NCBI RefSeq assembly: GCF_036170895.1
Contig: NZ_CP108036.1
Location: 1,612,001 to 1,676,000, forward strand
DNA: 64,000 bases
Source of the DNA: Streptomyces erythrochromogenes
GTDB taxonomy: Bacteria > Actinomycetota > Actinomycetes > Streptomycetales > Streptomycetaceae
Direction: 5' to 3'
The position numbers and the translations under genes are program-made. Each line of letters starts with the position of its first letter. Within the stretch, counting starts at the first letter, position 1. A model generated the notes under the pieces. It saw only the letters and a list, made by a program, of their open reading frames with translations, ran no database searches and was not told the origin of the DNA. This document shows positions 8,547-16,648 of this stretch, piece after piece.

Positions 8547-9536
8547 ATGCTGCTTTCCACGACCCGCTCGCGCCGCGCCGCCGCCACGGCCGTCGCCGCG
8601 GTCGCCGCAGGCGCACTGGCCGCCACCACCGCGCCCGCCGCCACGGCCGCGGAGAACGCCGCCGCCCCCCGGCTCAGCGTCCTGTCGTACAACGTGTTCC
8701 TGATGAGCAAGAACCTCTACCCGAACTGGGGCCAGGACCACCGGGCCGCGGAGATCCCCAAGACCTCCTTCTACAAGGGCCACGACGTGGTCGTGCTCCA
8801 GGAGGCCTTCGACAACAGCTCCTCGGACGCGCTGAAGGCGAACTCCGCCGCGCAGTACCCGTACCAGACCCCGGTCGTCGGCCGCAGCAAGAGCGGCTGG
8901 GACGCCACGGGCGGCGCCTACTCCTCCACCACCCCGGAGGACGGCGGCGTCACGATCCTCAGCAAGTGGCCGATCGTCCGCAAGGAGCAGTTCGTCTTCA
9001 AGGACGCCTGCGGGGCGGACTGGTGGTCCAACAAGGGCTTCGCCTACGTCGTGCTGAACGTGAACGGCACGAAGGTGCACGTCGTCGGCACGCACGCGCA
9101 GTCCACCGACCCGGGCTGCGGTGCGGGCGAGGCGGCCCAGATGCGCGCCCGCCAGTTCCGGGCCGTCGACGCCTTCCTTGACGGCAAGAACATCCCGGCG
9201 AACGAGCAGGTCATCCTGGCGGGCGACCTCAACGTCGACTCGCGCACCCCCGAGTACGCGAGCATGCTCGCCAACGCCGACCTGGCGGACTCCGACACGC
9301 GCACGGGCCACCCGTACTCCTTCGACACCGCGCTGAACTCGATAGCGAAGTACCGCTATCCGACGGACCCGCGCGAGGACCTGGACTACGTGCTCTACCG
9401 CAAGGGCAACGCCCGCCCGGCGGGCTGGGAGAACAACGTGGTCAAGGAGGAGTCGGCGCCCTGGACGGTCTCCAGCTGGGGCACCTCCTACACCTACACC
9501 AACCTCTCCGACCACTACCCGCTGATCGGCCGCTGA
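8547..9536 (+). CDS. sph: Secreted sphingomyelin phosphodiesterase (neutral sphingomyelinase type)
   Basis: A 329-residue secreted enzyme of the endonuclease/exonuclease/phosphatase fold. An Ala-rich signal peptide ends near ATAAEN. Catalytic landmarks are LSYNVFL, the metal-binding Glu in VVLQEAF, GTHAQS, the AGDLN motif and the terminal SDHYP motif. Bacterial homologues hydrolyse sphingomyelin to ceramide and phosphocholine, and some also act as haemolysins. The start at 8547 was chosen because GGAG sits 6 nt upstream; the upstream ATG at 8532 has its only AGGA directly abutting it. A strong hairpin terminator follows at 9687. Confidence 0.93.
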   Translation: MLLSTTRSRRAAATAVAAVAAGALAATTAPAATAAENAAAPRLSVLSYNVFLMSKNLYPNWGQDHRAAEIPKTSFYKGHDVVVLQEAFDNSSSDALKANSAAQYPYQTPVVGRSKSGWDATGGAYSSTTPEDGGVTILSKWPIVRKEQFVFKDACGADWWSNKGFAYVVLNVNGTKVHVVGTHAQSTDPGCGAGEAAQMRARQFRAVDAFLDGKNIPANEQVILAGDLNVDSRTPEYASMLANADLADSDTRTGHPYSFDTALNSIAKYRYPTDPREDLDYVLYRKGNARPAGWENNVVKEESAPWTVSSWGTSYTYTNLSDHYPLIGR

Positions 9537-9686
9537 CCCACGGGCTCCCCGTCCCGCAGGACGGCCGGGCGAGATCAGCCGGCGTCTCCTGAACCCGGCG
9601 GGCGCTGGTCCTGATCCTCGACTCGTCGCCAAGGCCGCTCGCCGAGGGCGGGGCAGCGTCTGCGGGGGACCTGCCGGGCAGTCGAT

Positions 9687-9724
9687 GCCCCCTTCCGGCC
9701 CAACGGGGTCGGAAGGGGGCGTTT
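9687..9724 (+). terminator. Rho-independent terminator
   Basis: A perfect 11-bp stem (GCCCCCTTCCG at 9687-9697, CGGAAGGGGGC at 9710-9720) with a 12-nt loop, followed by GTTTT. It terminates rightward transcription from the sphingomyelinase gene and faces the minus-strand HD gene. The 150 bp before it hold no recognisable gene. Confidence 0.85.
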
Positions 9725-9736
9725 TCGTGCGTACCC

Positions 9737-10315
9737 TCAGCCCTTCTCTCCCAGGGCGGCCCGCAGCCAGTCGAGAGGGCCCTGCCCCAGCAGTTCCTCA
9801 GCCAGCCTCCGGCCGGTCTCGGTCGTGAGCCGGGCCCGGCTGTTGTCGATCCACCGTTGGGCGCCGGCGTAGCCCTGCGCCTTGTACTCCAGGCCCTGCA
9901 GCATGCACTCCAGCTTGTCCGCGTCGCGAGCGCAGACTGCCTCGGCGGAGTCCTTGCCCTCGTACTCGGCCACCAGCTCCTGCAGCGTGGACGCCAGCAG
10001 TTCAGGCATCCCCGCCGTCTGGTCGGCGGTCACTGCCTCCGGGTCGGCTGCGGGCGAGTACCGCTTGCCGAGGTGGTTGACGTCTCCGGTGCGGCTCTCC
10101 TGGGTGTCGTGCCACACCGCCAGGAACGCGGCCCGCGCCGGGTCGGCACCTTCCAGCTTCGCGATGATCGACGCGATGAGCGACGTCCGCCACGAGTGTT
10201 CGGCGACGCTCTCGGGCTGCTTGACGCCCGCCATCCACCAGCCCGTACGGGCTGTGTTCTTGAGGGTGCCCACCTCGTAGAGGAACCGGGCTACCGCGGA
10301 CAGGTCGTCAGCCAC
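9737..10315 (-). CDS. HD-domain phosphohydrolase (YfbR/HDDC2-like)
   Basis: A 192-residue soluble HD-domain protein. Metal ligands are visible in order: SVAEHSWR, AVWHDTQES (the HD pair) and ARDADKLECM. The order and length fit the YfbR/HDDC2 group of 5'-deoxynucleotidases. The start is GTG at 10315 with GGAG 8 nt upstream, 12 bp after the end of the XRE regulator, so the two are probably one operon. In this context it could act on nucleotides in a stress or defence response, but that is inference. Confidence 0.8.
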   Translation of the reverse strand: MADDLSAVARFLYEVGTLKNTARTGWWMAGVKQPESVAEHSWRTSLIASIIAKLEGADPARAAFLAVWHDTQESRTGDVNHLGKRYSPAADPEAVTADQTAGMPELLASTLQELVAEYEGKDSAEAVCARDADKLECMLQGLEYKAQGYAGAQRWIDNSRARLTTETGRRLAEELLGQGPLDWLRAALGEKG

Positions 10316-10327
10316 TGCGTGTCTCCT

Positions 10328-11439
10328 TCACGCCTCTGCGAGGCGGATTGCGTACCGGATGCCTTCGAGTTCTCGGCGCGCACGCGTCGAGGGCTCTGTG
10401 CCATCCAACAGCACGGGCAGCCGGTCCCGCAGAGCACGTCCGGCGGGGGCGGTACGCAGGAGGCCGGGGCGTGCGGCGAGCAACGCCCAGAGAGTGTGGG
10501 TGTTCAGATCGAAGAACCCGCGGTCGGGCGCGAGGCCGGCAACGAGGTGGTGGAGCAGCTTGTGGCCGTGCCAGGTAGGCGTCCCGGTGGTGGCGATGAA
10601 GTCGTCCGTGGGCTGGAGGTGCGGGCTCTCTCCGATCCAGTAGGCCCAGTAGTTCAGGTTCGCGGCTTCGCCGGCGTCGTCACCGTCGAGGGTGGTCGTG
10701 ATGAAGTGCTGCATGCGGTCGCGGTCCCCGCGGCGAGCGGCGACGGTTGCGACGGAGCGGGCGGTGAGCCATTCGGTGAGCCAGTCTCCTCGCCTTTCCG
10801 CACGCTGCTCGTGGGTCAGCCAGGCCGGGGTGTCGGGTGCGTCGTCGTACCCGGCGAGGTAGAGGGCCTGGCGGCGTACGAGGAAGTCTCCGCCGCGGGC
10901 CTCCTCGGCGGTGCGTCGCATCCGGTGGAAGAAGCGGCGCCGGTCTTCGGCCGGTAACTCGGGCCGGACGGGGGCGGGGCCGCGGCGGGCGCGAGCGGAC
11001 TGTCCAGGCCTCGCATCGGTTCGGGGGCAACGCCGTTAAGTGGCCAGGCCAGTACTTCGACGAGGTCGCGCTGCATCACCCAGGCACCGAGCGGGCTGTG
11101 GCCGGTGGGCTCGTCGTCGCTGAGGGCGCCGGAGAGGAGAACGTCCGCTTCGAGGGCCTTGTCGAGGGCGTGGAGCAGGGCCGGTGTGACGCCCATGCGC
11201 ATCAGGCGGTGCCGGTGAGCCAGCATCTGCCCGACCGCGAGCGAGGTGAGGGGACGCCGCCCGGACTCCCAGCCGGCGACGGTGTCCGCAGACACCCCGA
11301 AGGCCTCGGCGAGGGAGTCCTGGGTGTGGTCGAGCTGTTCTCGGATCACGCGGAACACGTAGCCGGACACCATGCCGGTGCGGCTTCGCCGGGGGGTTCC
11401 CTGACTGTGGGTCAGGGTGGTTTGGCCGTTGATGCCCAT
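10328..11439 (-). pseudogene. XRE-family regulator, apparent single-base frameshift
   Basis: Two overlapping minus-strand frames together look like one regulator of about 370 residues. The first (from ATG 11439, GGAGG 6 nt upstream) encodes an HTH around VSADTVAGWESGRRPL. The second (from about 10980 down to 10328) continues with [12 protein letters not shown] and [13 protein letters not shown] to a typical C-terminus. The second frame is -1 relative to the first, as after loss of one base. The likely site is a run of G/C homopolymers near 10965-10980. Either the gene is broken, the sequence has an error, or a programmed shift occurs. The HD gene follows it directly. Confidence 0.65.
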
Positions 11440-11558
11440 GGCGCCTCCTCTACCTGCCGAGAGCCCAAACTACTGGTACTCGGGGTCACTTCGCGGCGCT
11501 CCTCCGCCTACCTAGGCTCGTCTCCATCACCCGCTGACGACGGTAGAAGGAGCCCTGC

Positions 11559-11780
11559 ATGGCCACCCCGCACGACGCACTTACCGAGGTGCCGCACCTG
11601 CTCCTCCGGCGGCCGGTCCGCGACATCGCGTCCGGCACCGAGGGCACGCTCATGGCGGTGCTCGTCGAGAACACCTCAAGCGCCGGCTTCCCGGAGCGCT
11701 GGGCGGAGATCGCCTACATCCGCCCGGATGGCGGGGGCGTCGAGCTGTCCACAGCCGTCGCAAACGTCGAGGCCCTCTAG
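11559..11780 (+). CDS. Small conserved-looking protein, unknown function (73 aa)
   Basis: A 73-residue soluble protein starting 11 nt after GAAGGAG and divergent from the XRE regulator. It has no signal peptide or membrane segment. Its sequence (GTEGTLMAVLV, then WAEIAYIRPDGGG) suggests a small beta-rich domain. I do not recognise a family. Its TAG stop is the last three bases of the CTAG that borders the MITE-like element, so the insertion abuts but does not alter the protein. Confidence 0.7.
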   Translation: MATPHDALTEVPHLLLRRPVRDIASGTEGTLMAVLVENTSSAGFPERWAEIAYIRPDGGGVELSTAVANVEAL

Positions 11781-11866
11781 GGAGTGTCGTCACAGTAGCG
11801 TCGGCCGCCCGAAGGGCGGGGCCGGCGGCCCCGCCGGCCAGACGGGACTTTGACGACACGACCTAG
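11777..11866. mobile_element. MITE-like insertion, 90 bp, flanked by CTAG
   Basis: Both ends read inward as CTAGG followed by GTGTCGTCA, then related sequence to about position 28 (imperfect terminal inverted repeats with an exact 9-bp core). CTAG lies at both borders (11777-11780 and 11863-11866), as for a duplicated 4-bp target. The centre is a dense G+C hairpin (GGCCGGCGG/CCGCCGGCC). It has no coding capacity, so it would have to be mobilised by a transposase elsewhere. IS5-type elements that target CTAG are known in actinobacteria; assignment to that family is inference. Confidence 0.65.
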
Positions 11867-12003
11867 TGTCCGACGCCTCGCCGCTCGCCGCCCGCAGCTG
11901 CGCGAAGTGCGGGGCCATCCCGGTACCAGGCGGCGGCCCGGAAGGTGGCGCCACGATCCACAAACAGGGCTGCACAGCGGGTGGCCGTAATGGGATCCGC
12001 TGA
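11866..12003 (+). CDS. Candidate 45-aa cysteine-containing small protein
   Basis: A short frame from GTG at 11866 with high GC at third positions. It encodes a peptide with three cysteines (SCAKCGAIPVPGGG, later KQGCTAGG). The GTG starts on the last G of the right-hand CTAG of the MITE-like element. If the element and one CTAG are removed, this start would overlap the TAG of the 73-aa gene (TAGTG), with GAGG 7 nt upstream, so the two would have been coupled. At present it has no ribosome-binding site. It may be a stranded remnant; CxxC could bind a metal. Confidence 0.4.
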   Translation: MSDASPLAARSCAKCGAIPVPGGGPEGGATIHKQGCTAGGRNGIR

Positions 12004-12083
12004 TCCCGATCAGACTCCCGTCCGGCACCGCCGCGCGCTGTGCCGGTCCCGCACCATCGGAACTCATCACCGAGGAGCACATC

Positions 12084-12596
12084 ATGACCGCTGCATGCGC
12101 CACCGGCCCGCAGAAGCCCCCGCCGCCCCGCACCCTCCTCACCGACGCCCAGTTCAACGACGTCCGGGCAACCATCCTGGACAACAACACGGGGATGGAA
12201 CCGGAAATGGCCGGCCGGCTCCTCATCGAGGCCCTGAAGTTCGTCGTATCGGCGGCCCGGTTCCCGTCGGTGCGGATCGCTCCGACCCGCGAGGTCGATG
12301 AGGGCTGGCATGCGCTCATCCTGCACACGCACCTGTACGCCACCCTGTGCAGCCGGCTCGGCCGGTCCGTCCACCACTACCCGGAGCGGCCGGACGCCTC
12401 CCGACACGACCCAGACGTCCTGACCCGCACGGTCGCCCTGATCGAGCGGACCGGGTACACGCCGGACGCCGAGCTGTGGGTGGGCCCGGACAGTTCGCTC
12501 GTCACGGTGGCAGCGAACTGCAGCCACACCCCGGTCCCCGGCGGCTGCGGCCCGATCAATCCCGGGAACTGCGCGACCCACGGCGGCGGGGAATAG
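12084..12596 (+). CDS. Glycine-rich-domain (DUF1399)-like protein with Cys/Gly C-terminal tail
   Basis: A 170-residue protein with GAGGAG 6 nt before its ATG. The middle part (VDEGWHALILHTHLYATLC, then GRSVHHYPE) resembles the conserved DEvWH...HtP core of glycine-rich domain (DUF1399) proteins. The last 30 residues form a separate low-complexity tail with three Cys and many Gly/Pro (NCSHTPVPGGCGPINPGNC). Function is unknown. The tail could bind metal or be modified. It shares the tetrapeptide PVPG with the adjacent 45-aa frame, which may be chance. Confidence 0.65.
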   Translation: MTAACATGPQKPPPPRTLLTDAQFNDVRATILDNNTGMEPEMAGRLLIEALKFVVSAARFPSVRIAPTREVDEGWHALILHTHLYATLCSRLGRSVHHYPERPDASRHDPDVLTRTVALIERTGYTPDAELWVGPDSSLVTVAANCSHTPVPGGCGPINPGNCATHGGGE

Positions 12597-12629
12597 GCTC
12601 GGCGCCCCGTACGGCAGAGAGGCGAGGAC

Positions 12630-12836
12630 ATGAACACGGACACAGCTTTCGAGGTGTACGCCGCAATGCGTCAGCACGGCATTGCGGGGACCGTCACCCC
12701 CGTGACGCCGGACGATCCGGAGAGCACGTGGATCGTTCTCGATGCGGGCGGCCGGGACGTGACGGCTGCCGCCCTCGCCAGGGTTGCCGCAGCGCGTGCG
12801 CAGCGGGCCGAGCGCGGGTTCATTGTCACGCGCTGA
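12630..12836 (+). CDS. Hypothetical protein (68 aa)
   Basis: A small soluble protein starting after GAGGCGAGGAC, 33 bp downstream of the glycine-rich-domain-like gene and probably cotranscribed. It has two parts: an N-terminal segment with the VTPVTPDD region and an Ala/Arg-rich helix (LARVAAARAQRAERG). No family recognised. A hairpin follows at 12868. Confidence 0.65.
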   Translation: MNTDTAFEVYAAMRQHGIAGTVTPVTPDDPESTWIVLDAGGRDVTAAALARVAAARAQRAERGFIVTR

Positions 12837-12867
12837 TCTGAGCCCGCCCCGCCCACGCCCGGCCGCA

Positions 12868-12915
12868 GCGACGCCCCGACCCTCGTCCCCGCAAGGACGC
12901 TGGTCGAGGCGTCGC
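12868..12915. terminator. Hairpin, probable terminator
   Basis: Arms GCGACGCCCCGACC (12868-12881) and GGTCGAGGCGTCGC (12902-12915) pair over 13 bp with one mismatch. It lies between the 68-aa gene and the convergent acyl-CoA synthetase gene. Confidence 0.6.
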
Positions 12916-12992
12916 CGCATTCGCCTGGCCCTACGCATGCTCAGGACGGGAATCGAGCGACCGCTATCCGCTGACCGGCAGGGGCGTTCGGG

Positions 12993-14834
12993 TCAGACCG
13001 CGTCGTACGGCTCCTCGTACAGGCCGTCGATCAGGGCGCCGTACTTGTCACGGACGATCCGGCGGCGGAGCTTGAGGGAGGGGGTGAGCTCGCCCGTCTC
13101 GGGGCCCCACTCCTGCGTCAGCAGCCGGTAGCGCTTGATCTGCTCGGTCCGGTTGAGCCGGGCGTTGGCCGCCTCGACCGCGCGGGCGATCTCCTCCCGC
13201 ACCGCGGGGTGTTCGGCGAGGGCGCTCGCCGAACCGGCCTCGATGCCCCGGGCGGCCGCCCAGACCGGGGCGAGCTCGGCGTCCAGGACGAGCAGGGCGA
13301 CGAGGTAGGAGCGGCCGTCGCCGTGCACCAGCGCCTGGCCGATCAGGGGGTGCTCCTTGACCGTGTTCTCCACCAGCGCCGGCGAGACGTTCTTGCCCGT
13401 AGACGTGATGATCAGTTCTTTCTTGCGGTCGGTGATCCAGAGGAAGCCGTCCTCGTCGATCCGGCCGACGTCCCCCGTGGGGAACCAGCCCTCCGCGTCG
13501 GAGGCGCTCTCCACCGAGCCGTCCGGCCGCAGGTAGCCGCCGAAGACGGTCGCACCGCGGGTGAGGACCTCCCCGTCCTCGGCGATCCTCAGCTCCAGTC
13601 CCTCGATCGGCCGGCCCACCGAGCCCAGCCGGAAGCCCTCGGCGCTGTTGAGCGTGCACACGCCCGACGTCTCGGTGAGCCCCCAGGCGTCCATGATCGT
13701 GATGCCCCAGCCGGCCCAGAAGCGGACGACGTCGATGGGCATGGGCGCGGTGGCACTGGCCGTCCAGGCGAGCCGGTCCATGCCCGCCAGGCGCAACAGC
13801 GGGTCCAGCGTCCGTTCCTTGGCCGAGGCGTACGAGGCTTCGAGCTCGGCCGGCACCCCTTCGCCCCGCTCGTGGTGGCCGGCCCGGGCCCGGGCGAGGT
13901 CGTTGGCGGCCTCTATGGCGTTCCTCTGGTCCTCGGGGAGCTGGGCGAGGACCGCGCGGACGGAGGCGGCGAACTTCTCCCACACCCGGGGCACGCCGAA
14001 GAACTGCACCGGGCGCAGTTCGCGGACGGCCGCCGAGACGGCGGTGGGATCGGCGCACAGCCTGACGTGCGAGGCCCGCAACAGGGGCAGGTAGATGCCG
14101 AGGACCCGTTCGGCGATGTGCGCAAAGGGCAGGTAGCAGATGTGCTCGGCGTGCTCGGGCAGGTCCACGCCGCGGTCGAGGCGGACCGCCTGGAGGATCA
14201 GGTTGCGGTGGGTCAGGCGCACGCCCTTGGGGTCGCCGGTGGTGCCCGAGGTGTAGACGACGGTGAGCGGGTCCTCGGGGCGGGTCTCCTGCCAGGCCTT
14301 CTCGAAGGCGTCGGCGCGGTGGATCCGGGCGCCGCTCGCGTACAGGGAGCCGTAGGTGCCGTGCCGGCCGGCTTCGGCGGCCTCGGCGACGACGAGGCGC
14401 TCCAGGGGGAGGTCCTCGGCGGCCAGCAGCGGCTCCCACCGGGCGAGTTCGCGGGCGCCCTCGACGACGGCGACCCGGGCCCGGCTGTGGCGGGCGATGT
14501 GCGCGATCTGCTCGGGCGCGGAGGTCCCGTACACGGTGACGGGCACGGCGCCGAGGTGGAAGAGGGCGAGGTCGCTGAGCCAGTGCTCGGGGCGGTTGCC
14601 CATCATCAGCAGGACGTGCTCCCCGCGCTCGACGCCGAGGGCGGCGTAGCCGGCGGCGAGGACGGCGACCTTGTGGCGGACCTCGCTCCAGGTGAGCGTC
14701 GTCCACCCGGCCGCGTCGGGGCCGGCGCGCCAGGAGAGGGCGGGGAGGTCCCCGTGCTCGGCGGCGTTGCGGGCCAGCAGGGTCGAGAAGGTGATCTCTT
14801 CGGGTCGTCCGGGCAGTCGCAGGTTCGTGGTCAT
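12993..14834 (-). CDS. fadD: Long-chain acyl-CoA synthetase (AMP-forming)
   Basis: A 613-residue adenylate-forming enzyme that activates fatty acids with ATP and CoA. The AMP-binding signature YTSGTTGDPKGV lies near residue 195. Later motifs are the A5-type DAWGLTETSG and the hinge region TGDVGRIDEDGFLWITDRKKELI. Length and motifs fit the FadD15-like long-chain synthetases of actinobacteria. An AGGAG lies 7 nt before the ATG at 14834. The gene is divergent from a MerR-type regulator and lies beside a beta-oxidation operon, consistent with a role in fatty-acid entry into catabolism. Confidence 0.93.
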   Translation of the reverse strand: MTTNLRLPGRPEEITFSTLLARNAAEHGDLPALSWRAGPDAAGWTTLTWSEVRHKVAVLAAGYAALGVERGEHVLLMMGNRPEHWLSDLALFHLGAVPVTVYGTSAPEQIAHIARHSRARVAVVEGARELARWEPLLAAEDLPLERLVVAEAAEAGRHGTYGSLYASGARIHRADAFEKAWQETRPEDPLTVVYTSGTTGDPKGVRLTHRNLILQAVRLDRGVDLPEHAEHICYLPFAHIAERVLGIYLPLLRASHVRLCADPTAVSAAVRELRPVQFFGVPRVWEKFAASVRAVLAQLPEDQRNAIEAANDLARARAGHHERGEGVPAELEASYASAKERTLDPLLRLAGMDRLAWTASATAPMPIDVVRFWAGWGITIMDAWGLTETSGVCTLNSAEGFRLGSVGRPIEGLELRIAEDGEVLTRGATVFGGYLRPDGSVESASDAEGWFPTGDVGRIDEDGFLWITDRKKELIITSTGKNVSPALVENTVKEHPLIGQALVHGDGRSYLVALLVLDAELAPVWAAARGIEAGSASALAEHPAVREEIARAVEAANARLNRTEQIKRYRLLTQEWGPETGELTPSLKLRRRIVRDKYGALIDGLYEEPYDAV

Positions 14835-14919
14835 GGGCAGCTCCTGGCCGTTTCACATCGTTGGTGCGACAGCAATACTGTTGAACCCAAGCTGTGGAGC
14901 AGAGAGCGAGGCGCAGACG

Positions 14920-15648
14920 ATGGCCGACCAGGCACCCGAGCCGATGCTCACCGTCGACGAGCTGGCGGCCCGGGCGGGCGTCACCGTGCGCACGGTACGG
15001 TTCTACAGCACCCGCGGCCTTTTGCCCCCTCCCGTGATCGGTCCGCGTCGGGTGGGGCACTACGGGCCGGAGCACCTGTCGCGGCTGGCCCTGATCGAGG
15101 AACTCCAGCACCAGGGCATGACGCTGTCCGCCATCGAGCGCTACCTGGACGCGCTGCCCGACGACCTCAGCGCGCACGATCTCGCGATCCACCGGGCGAT
15201 GGTGGCCAGTTGGGCTCCGGACGCGGCCCGGGAGGTCTCGCGGGAGGAGCTGGAGAAGCGGGCGGGGCGGAGCCTGTCGGACACCGACGTGCGGCGGCTG
15301 ACGGCCATGAACGTGCTCGCCGCCTCGGGCGACGGGTTCCGGGTGGACGTGGGGCTGCTGCGGCTGGGGGTCGCGCTGCTCGACGTGCCGATCGCCCACG
15401 AGACGATCCTGGCGGCGCGCAAGGTGCTGGTGGAGCACACGCGGTCGGCGGCGCACGAGCTGACGGCACTCTTCCGGGACGAGGTGTGGGGGCCGTTCAC
15501 GGAGGGCGAGAGCGATCCGGAGCGGGTGGAGTCGATGAAGGCGCTGTCGGCGCACATGCAGCCGATGGTGGTGCAGGCGCTGGTGACGGCCTTCCAGCGG
15601 TCGCTGCGGGAGGAGCTGCGGGCAGCCTTCGTCTCGGATCCCGGGTGA
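14920..15648 (+). CDS. MerR-family transcriptional regulator
   Basis: A 242-residue protein with an N-terminal MerR winged helix (LTVDELAARAGVTVRTVRFYSTRGLL, then GPRRVGHYG) and a long helical effector part without the cysteine pattern of metal-sensing MerR proteins. It is divergent from the acyl-CoA synthetase with an 85-bp shared promoter region, so it probably controls fadD and itself, perhaps in response to an acyl-CoA. The ATG at 14920 was chosen because the HTH begins 11 residues later; the open frame upstream runs antisense to fadD. Confidence 0.88.
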   Translation: MADQAPEPMLTVDELAARAGVTVRTVRFYSTRGLLPPPVIGPRRVGHYGPEHLSRLALIEELQHQGMTLSAIERYLDALPDDLSAHDLAIHRAMVASWAPDAAREVSREELEKRAGRSLSDTDVRRLTAMNVLAASGDGFRVDVGLLRLGVALLDVPIAHETILAARKVLVEHTRSAAHELTALFRDEVWGPFTEGESDPERVESMKALSAHMQPMVVQALVTAFQRSLREELRAAFVSDPG

Positions 15649-15875
15649 CGGGTCCCGGTCCGCCGCTGGACGTTCGGCGCGGCGCGCATCGCCATGAACC
15701 TGGCCCCTGGGGCAGGAGCACGCTCTTCACCCTCGACTGGCATCCGCTGCGGGGTCCGGGCACCCGCATGCACGGGCTGCCGGTGGACTACCTCGTCGCC
15801 GTGCGCAACGGCATGATGCTGACGAAACTGGCCAGGATCGCCGTCCGGGAACACCCCGTGACCGCGCCCGCGTGA
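15645..15875 (+). CDS. Candidate 76-aa ORF coupled to the MerR gene
   Basis: The frame begins with GTG overlapping the MerR stop (GTGA) and ends at TGA 15875. The second half has a coding-like GC3 pattern and encodes LDWHPLRGPGTRMHG followed by a helical LVAVRNGMMLTKLARIAV segment. I recognise no family. It may be a small coupled protein or the remnant of a longer gene. There is no competing gene on either strand. Confidence 0.4.
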   Translation: MTGPGPPLDVRRGAHRHEPGPWGRSTLFTLDWHPLRGPGTRMHGLPVDYLVAVRNGMMLTKLARIAVREHPVTAPA

Positions 15876-15914
15876 CCCGGGCCGGGTCACCGGTCAACAC
15901 CCGTGCCGCCCGGG

Positions 15915-15920
15915 TAGTTT
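15915..15920 (+). promoter_or_regulatory. -10 box TAGTTT of a leaderless message
   Basis: TAGTTT ends 7 nt before the ATG at 15928, the spacing expected when transcription starts at the A of the start codon. No Shine-Dalgarno is present. Confidence 0.55.
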
Positions 15921-15927
15921 ATGGATC

Positions 15928-16599
15928 ATGGCAGTCATTCACCGCACCACCATGTCACCCGGCAAGCTCGAACTGCTCGCCGCCTGGATGCCGTCGAAGC
16001 CCTGGTACCGGGGCGGGGACGCGCCGCTGCTCGCCAAGGCCGGCGGTTTCCGGCTCGACGACCCGGCGGGCGAGGTGGGCATCGAGTTCATGGTGGTCAC
16101 CGACACCTCGGGGGACTCCCCCGTCACCTACCAGGTCCCGATGACGTACCGCGGGATGCCGCTGGCGTCCGCCGCGGACGGCCTGATCGGCACCTCCGAG
16201 CACGGTGTGCTGGGTCGTCGCTGGATCTACGACGGAACCCATGACGTGGTCCTGGTGGAGCAGTTGCTCGCCCTGCTGGCGGGCCGTACGACCGCCCAGG
16301 ACCAGAACACGAGCGACTCGCCCGACCCGACGGTCGAGGTCCGTACCGAGGGGTCCGGGGTGCCGCAGGGCCTGACCGGCCCCGGGACCGTGACGGAATC
16401 CGCCGACGCGAGCCTCGTCACGGTGGGCCCGCCGGCGGCGGAGGGCCCGGTGTCCACCCTGACGGTGTACCGGGTGCTCCGGCCTGGTCCCGCCCCGGAG
16501 GGTGACGGCGCGGCGGGACGGGTGCTGGCCGACTGGTCCGACCCGGACGGCGCCCGGCAGCACGGGCCGTTCGCCCACCTGGCCGCCTTCGAGCGCTGA
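15928..16599 (+). CDS. Maltokinase N-terminal cap-like domain protein
   Basis: A 223-residue soluble protein starting AVIHRTTMSPGKLELLAAWMPSKPWY. Its core resembles the N-terminal cap domain of mycobacterial-type maltokinases (GIEFMVVTD, VPMTYRG, GTSEHGVLG, WIYDG) but it lacks the kinase domain. Stand-alone forms are common in actinobacteria and their role is unsettled. It starts without a ribosome-binding site just after a TAGTTT box. A long hairpin terminator follows. Confidence 0.85.
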   Translation: MAVIHRTTMSPGKLELLAAWMPSKPWYRGGDAPLLAKAGGFRLDDPAGEVGIEFMVVTDTSGDSPVTYQVPMTYRGMPLASAADGLIGTSEHGVLGRRWIYDGTHDVVLVEQLLALLAGRTTAQDQNTSDSPDPTVEVRTEGSGVPQGLTGPGTVTESADASLVTVGPPAAEGPVSTLTVYRVLRPGPAPEGDGAAGRVLADWSDPDGARQHGPFAHLAAFER

Positions 16600-16603
16600 C
16601 CGA

Positions 16604-16639
16604 GACGCCCCGGGCCCCCTCCCAGGGGCCCGGGGCGTC
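16604..16639. terminator. Bidirectional terminator between convergent genes
   Basis: 16 paired bases with a single bulge: arms GACGCCCCGGGCCCCCT (16604-16620) and AGGGGCCCGGGGCGTC (16624-16639). It lies between the maltokinase-cap gene and the end of the beta-oxidation operon. Confidence 0.8.
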
Positions 16640-16648
16640 CGTTCGGGG

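Noticed and set aside
11781..11862. The hairpin-rich 82 bp as a simple terminator
   Set aside because: It may terminate transcription, but matched long inverted ends and flanking CTAG on both sides are better explained by an inserted element.
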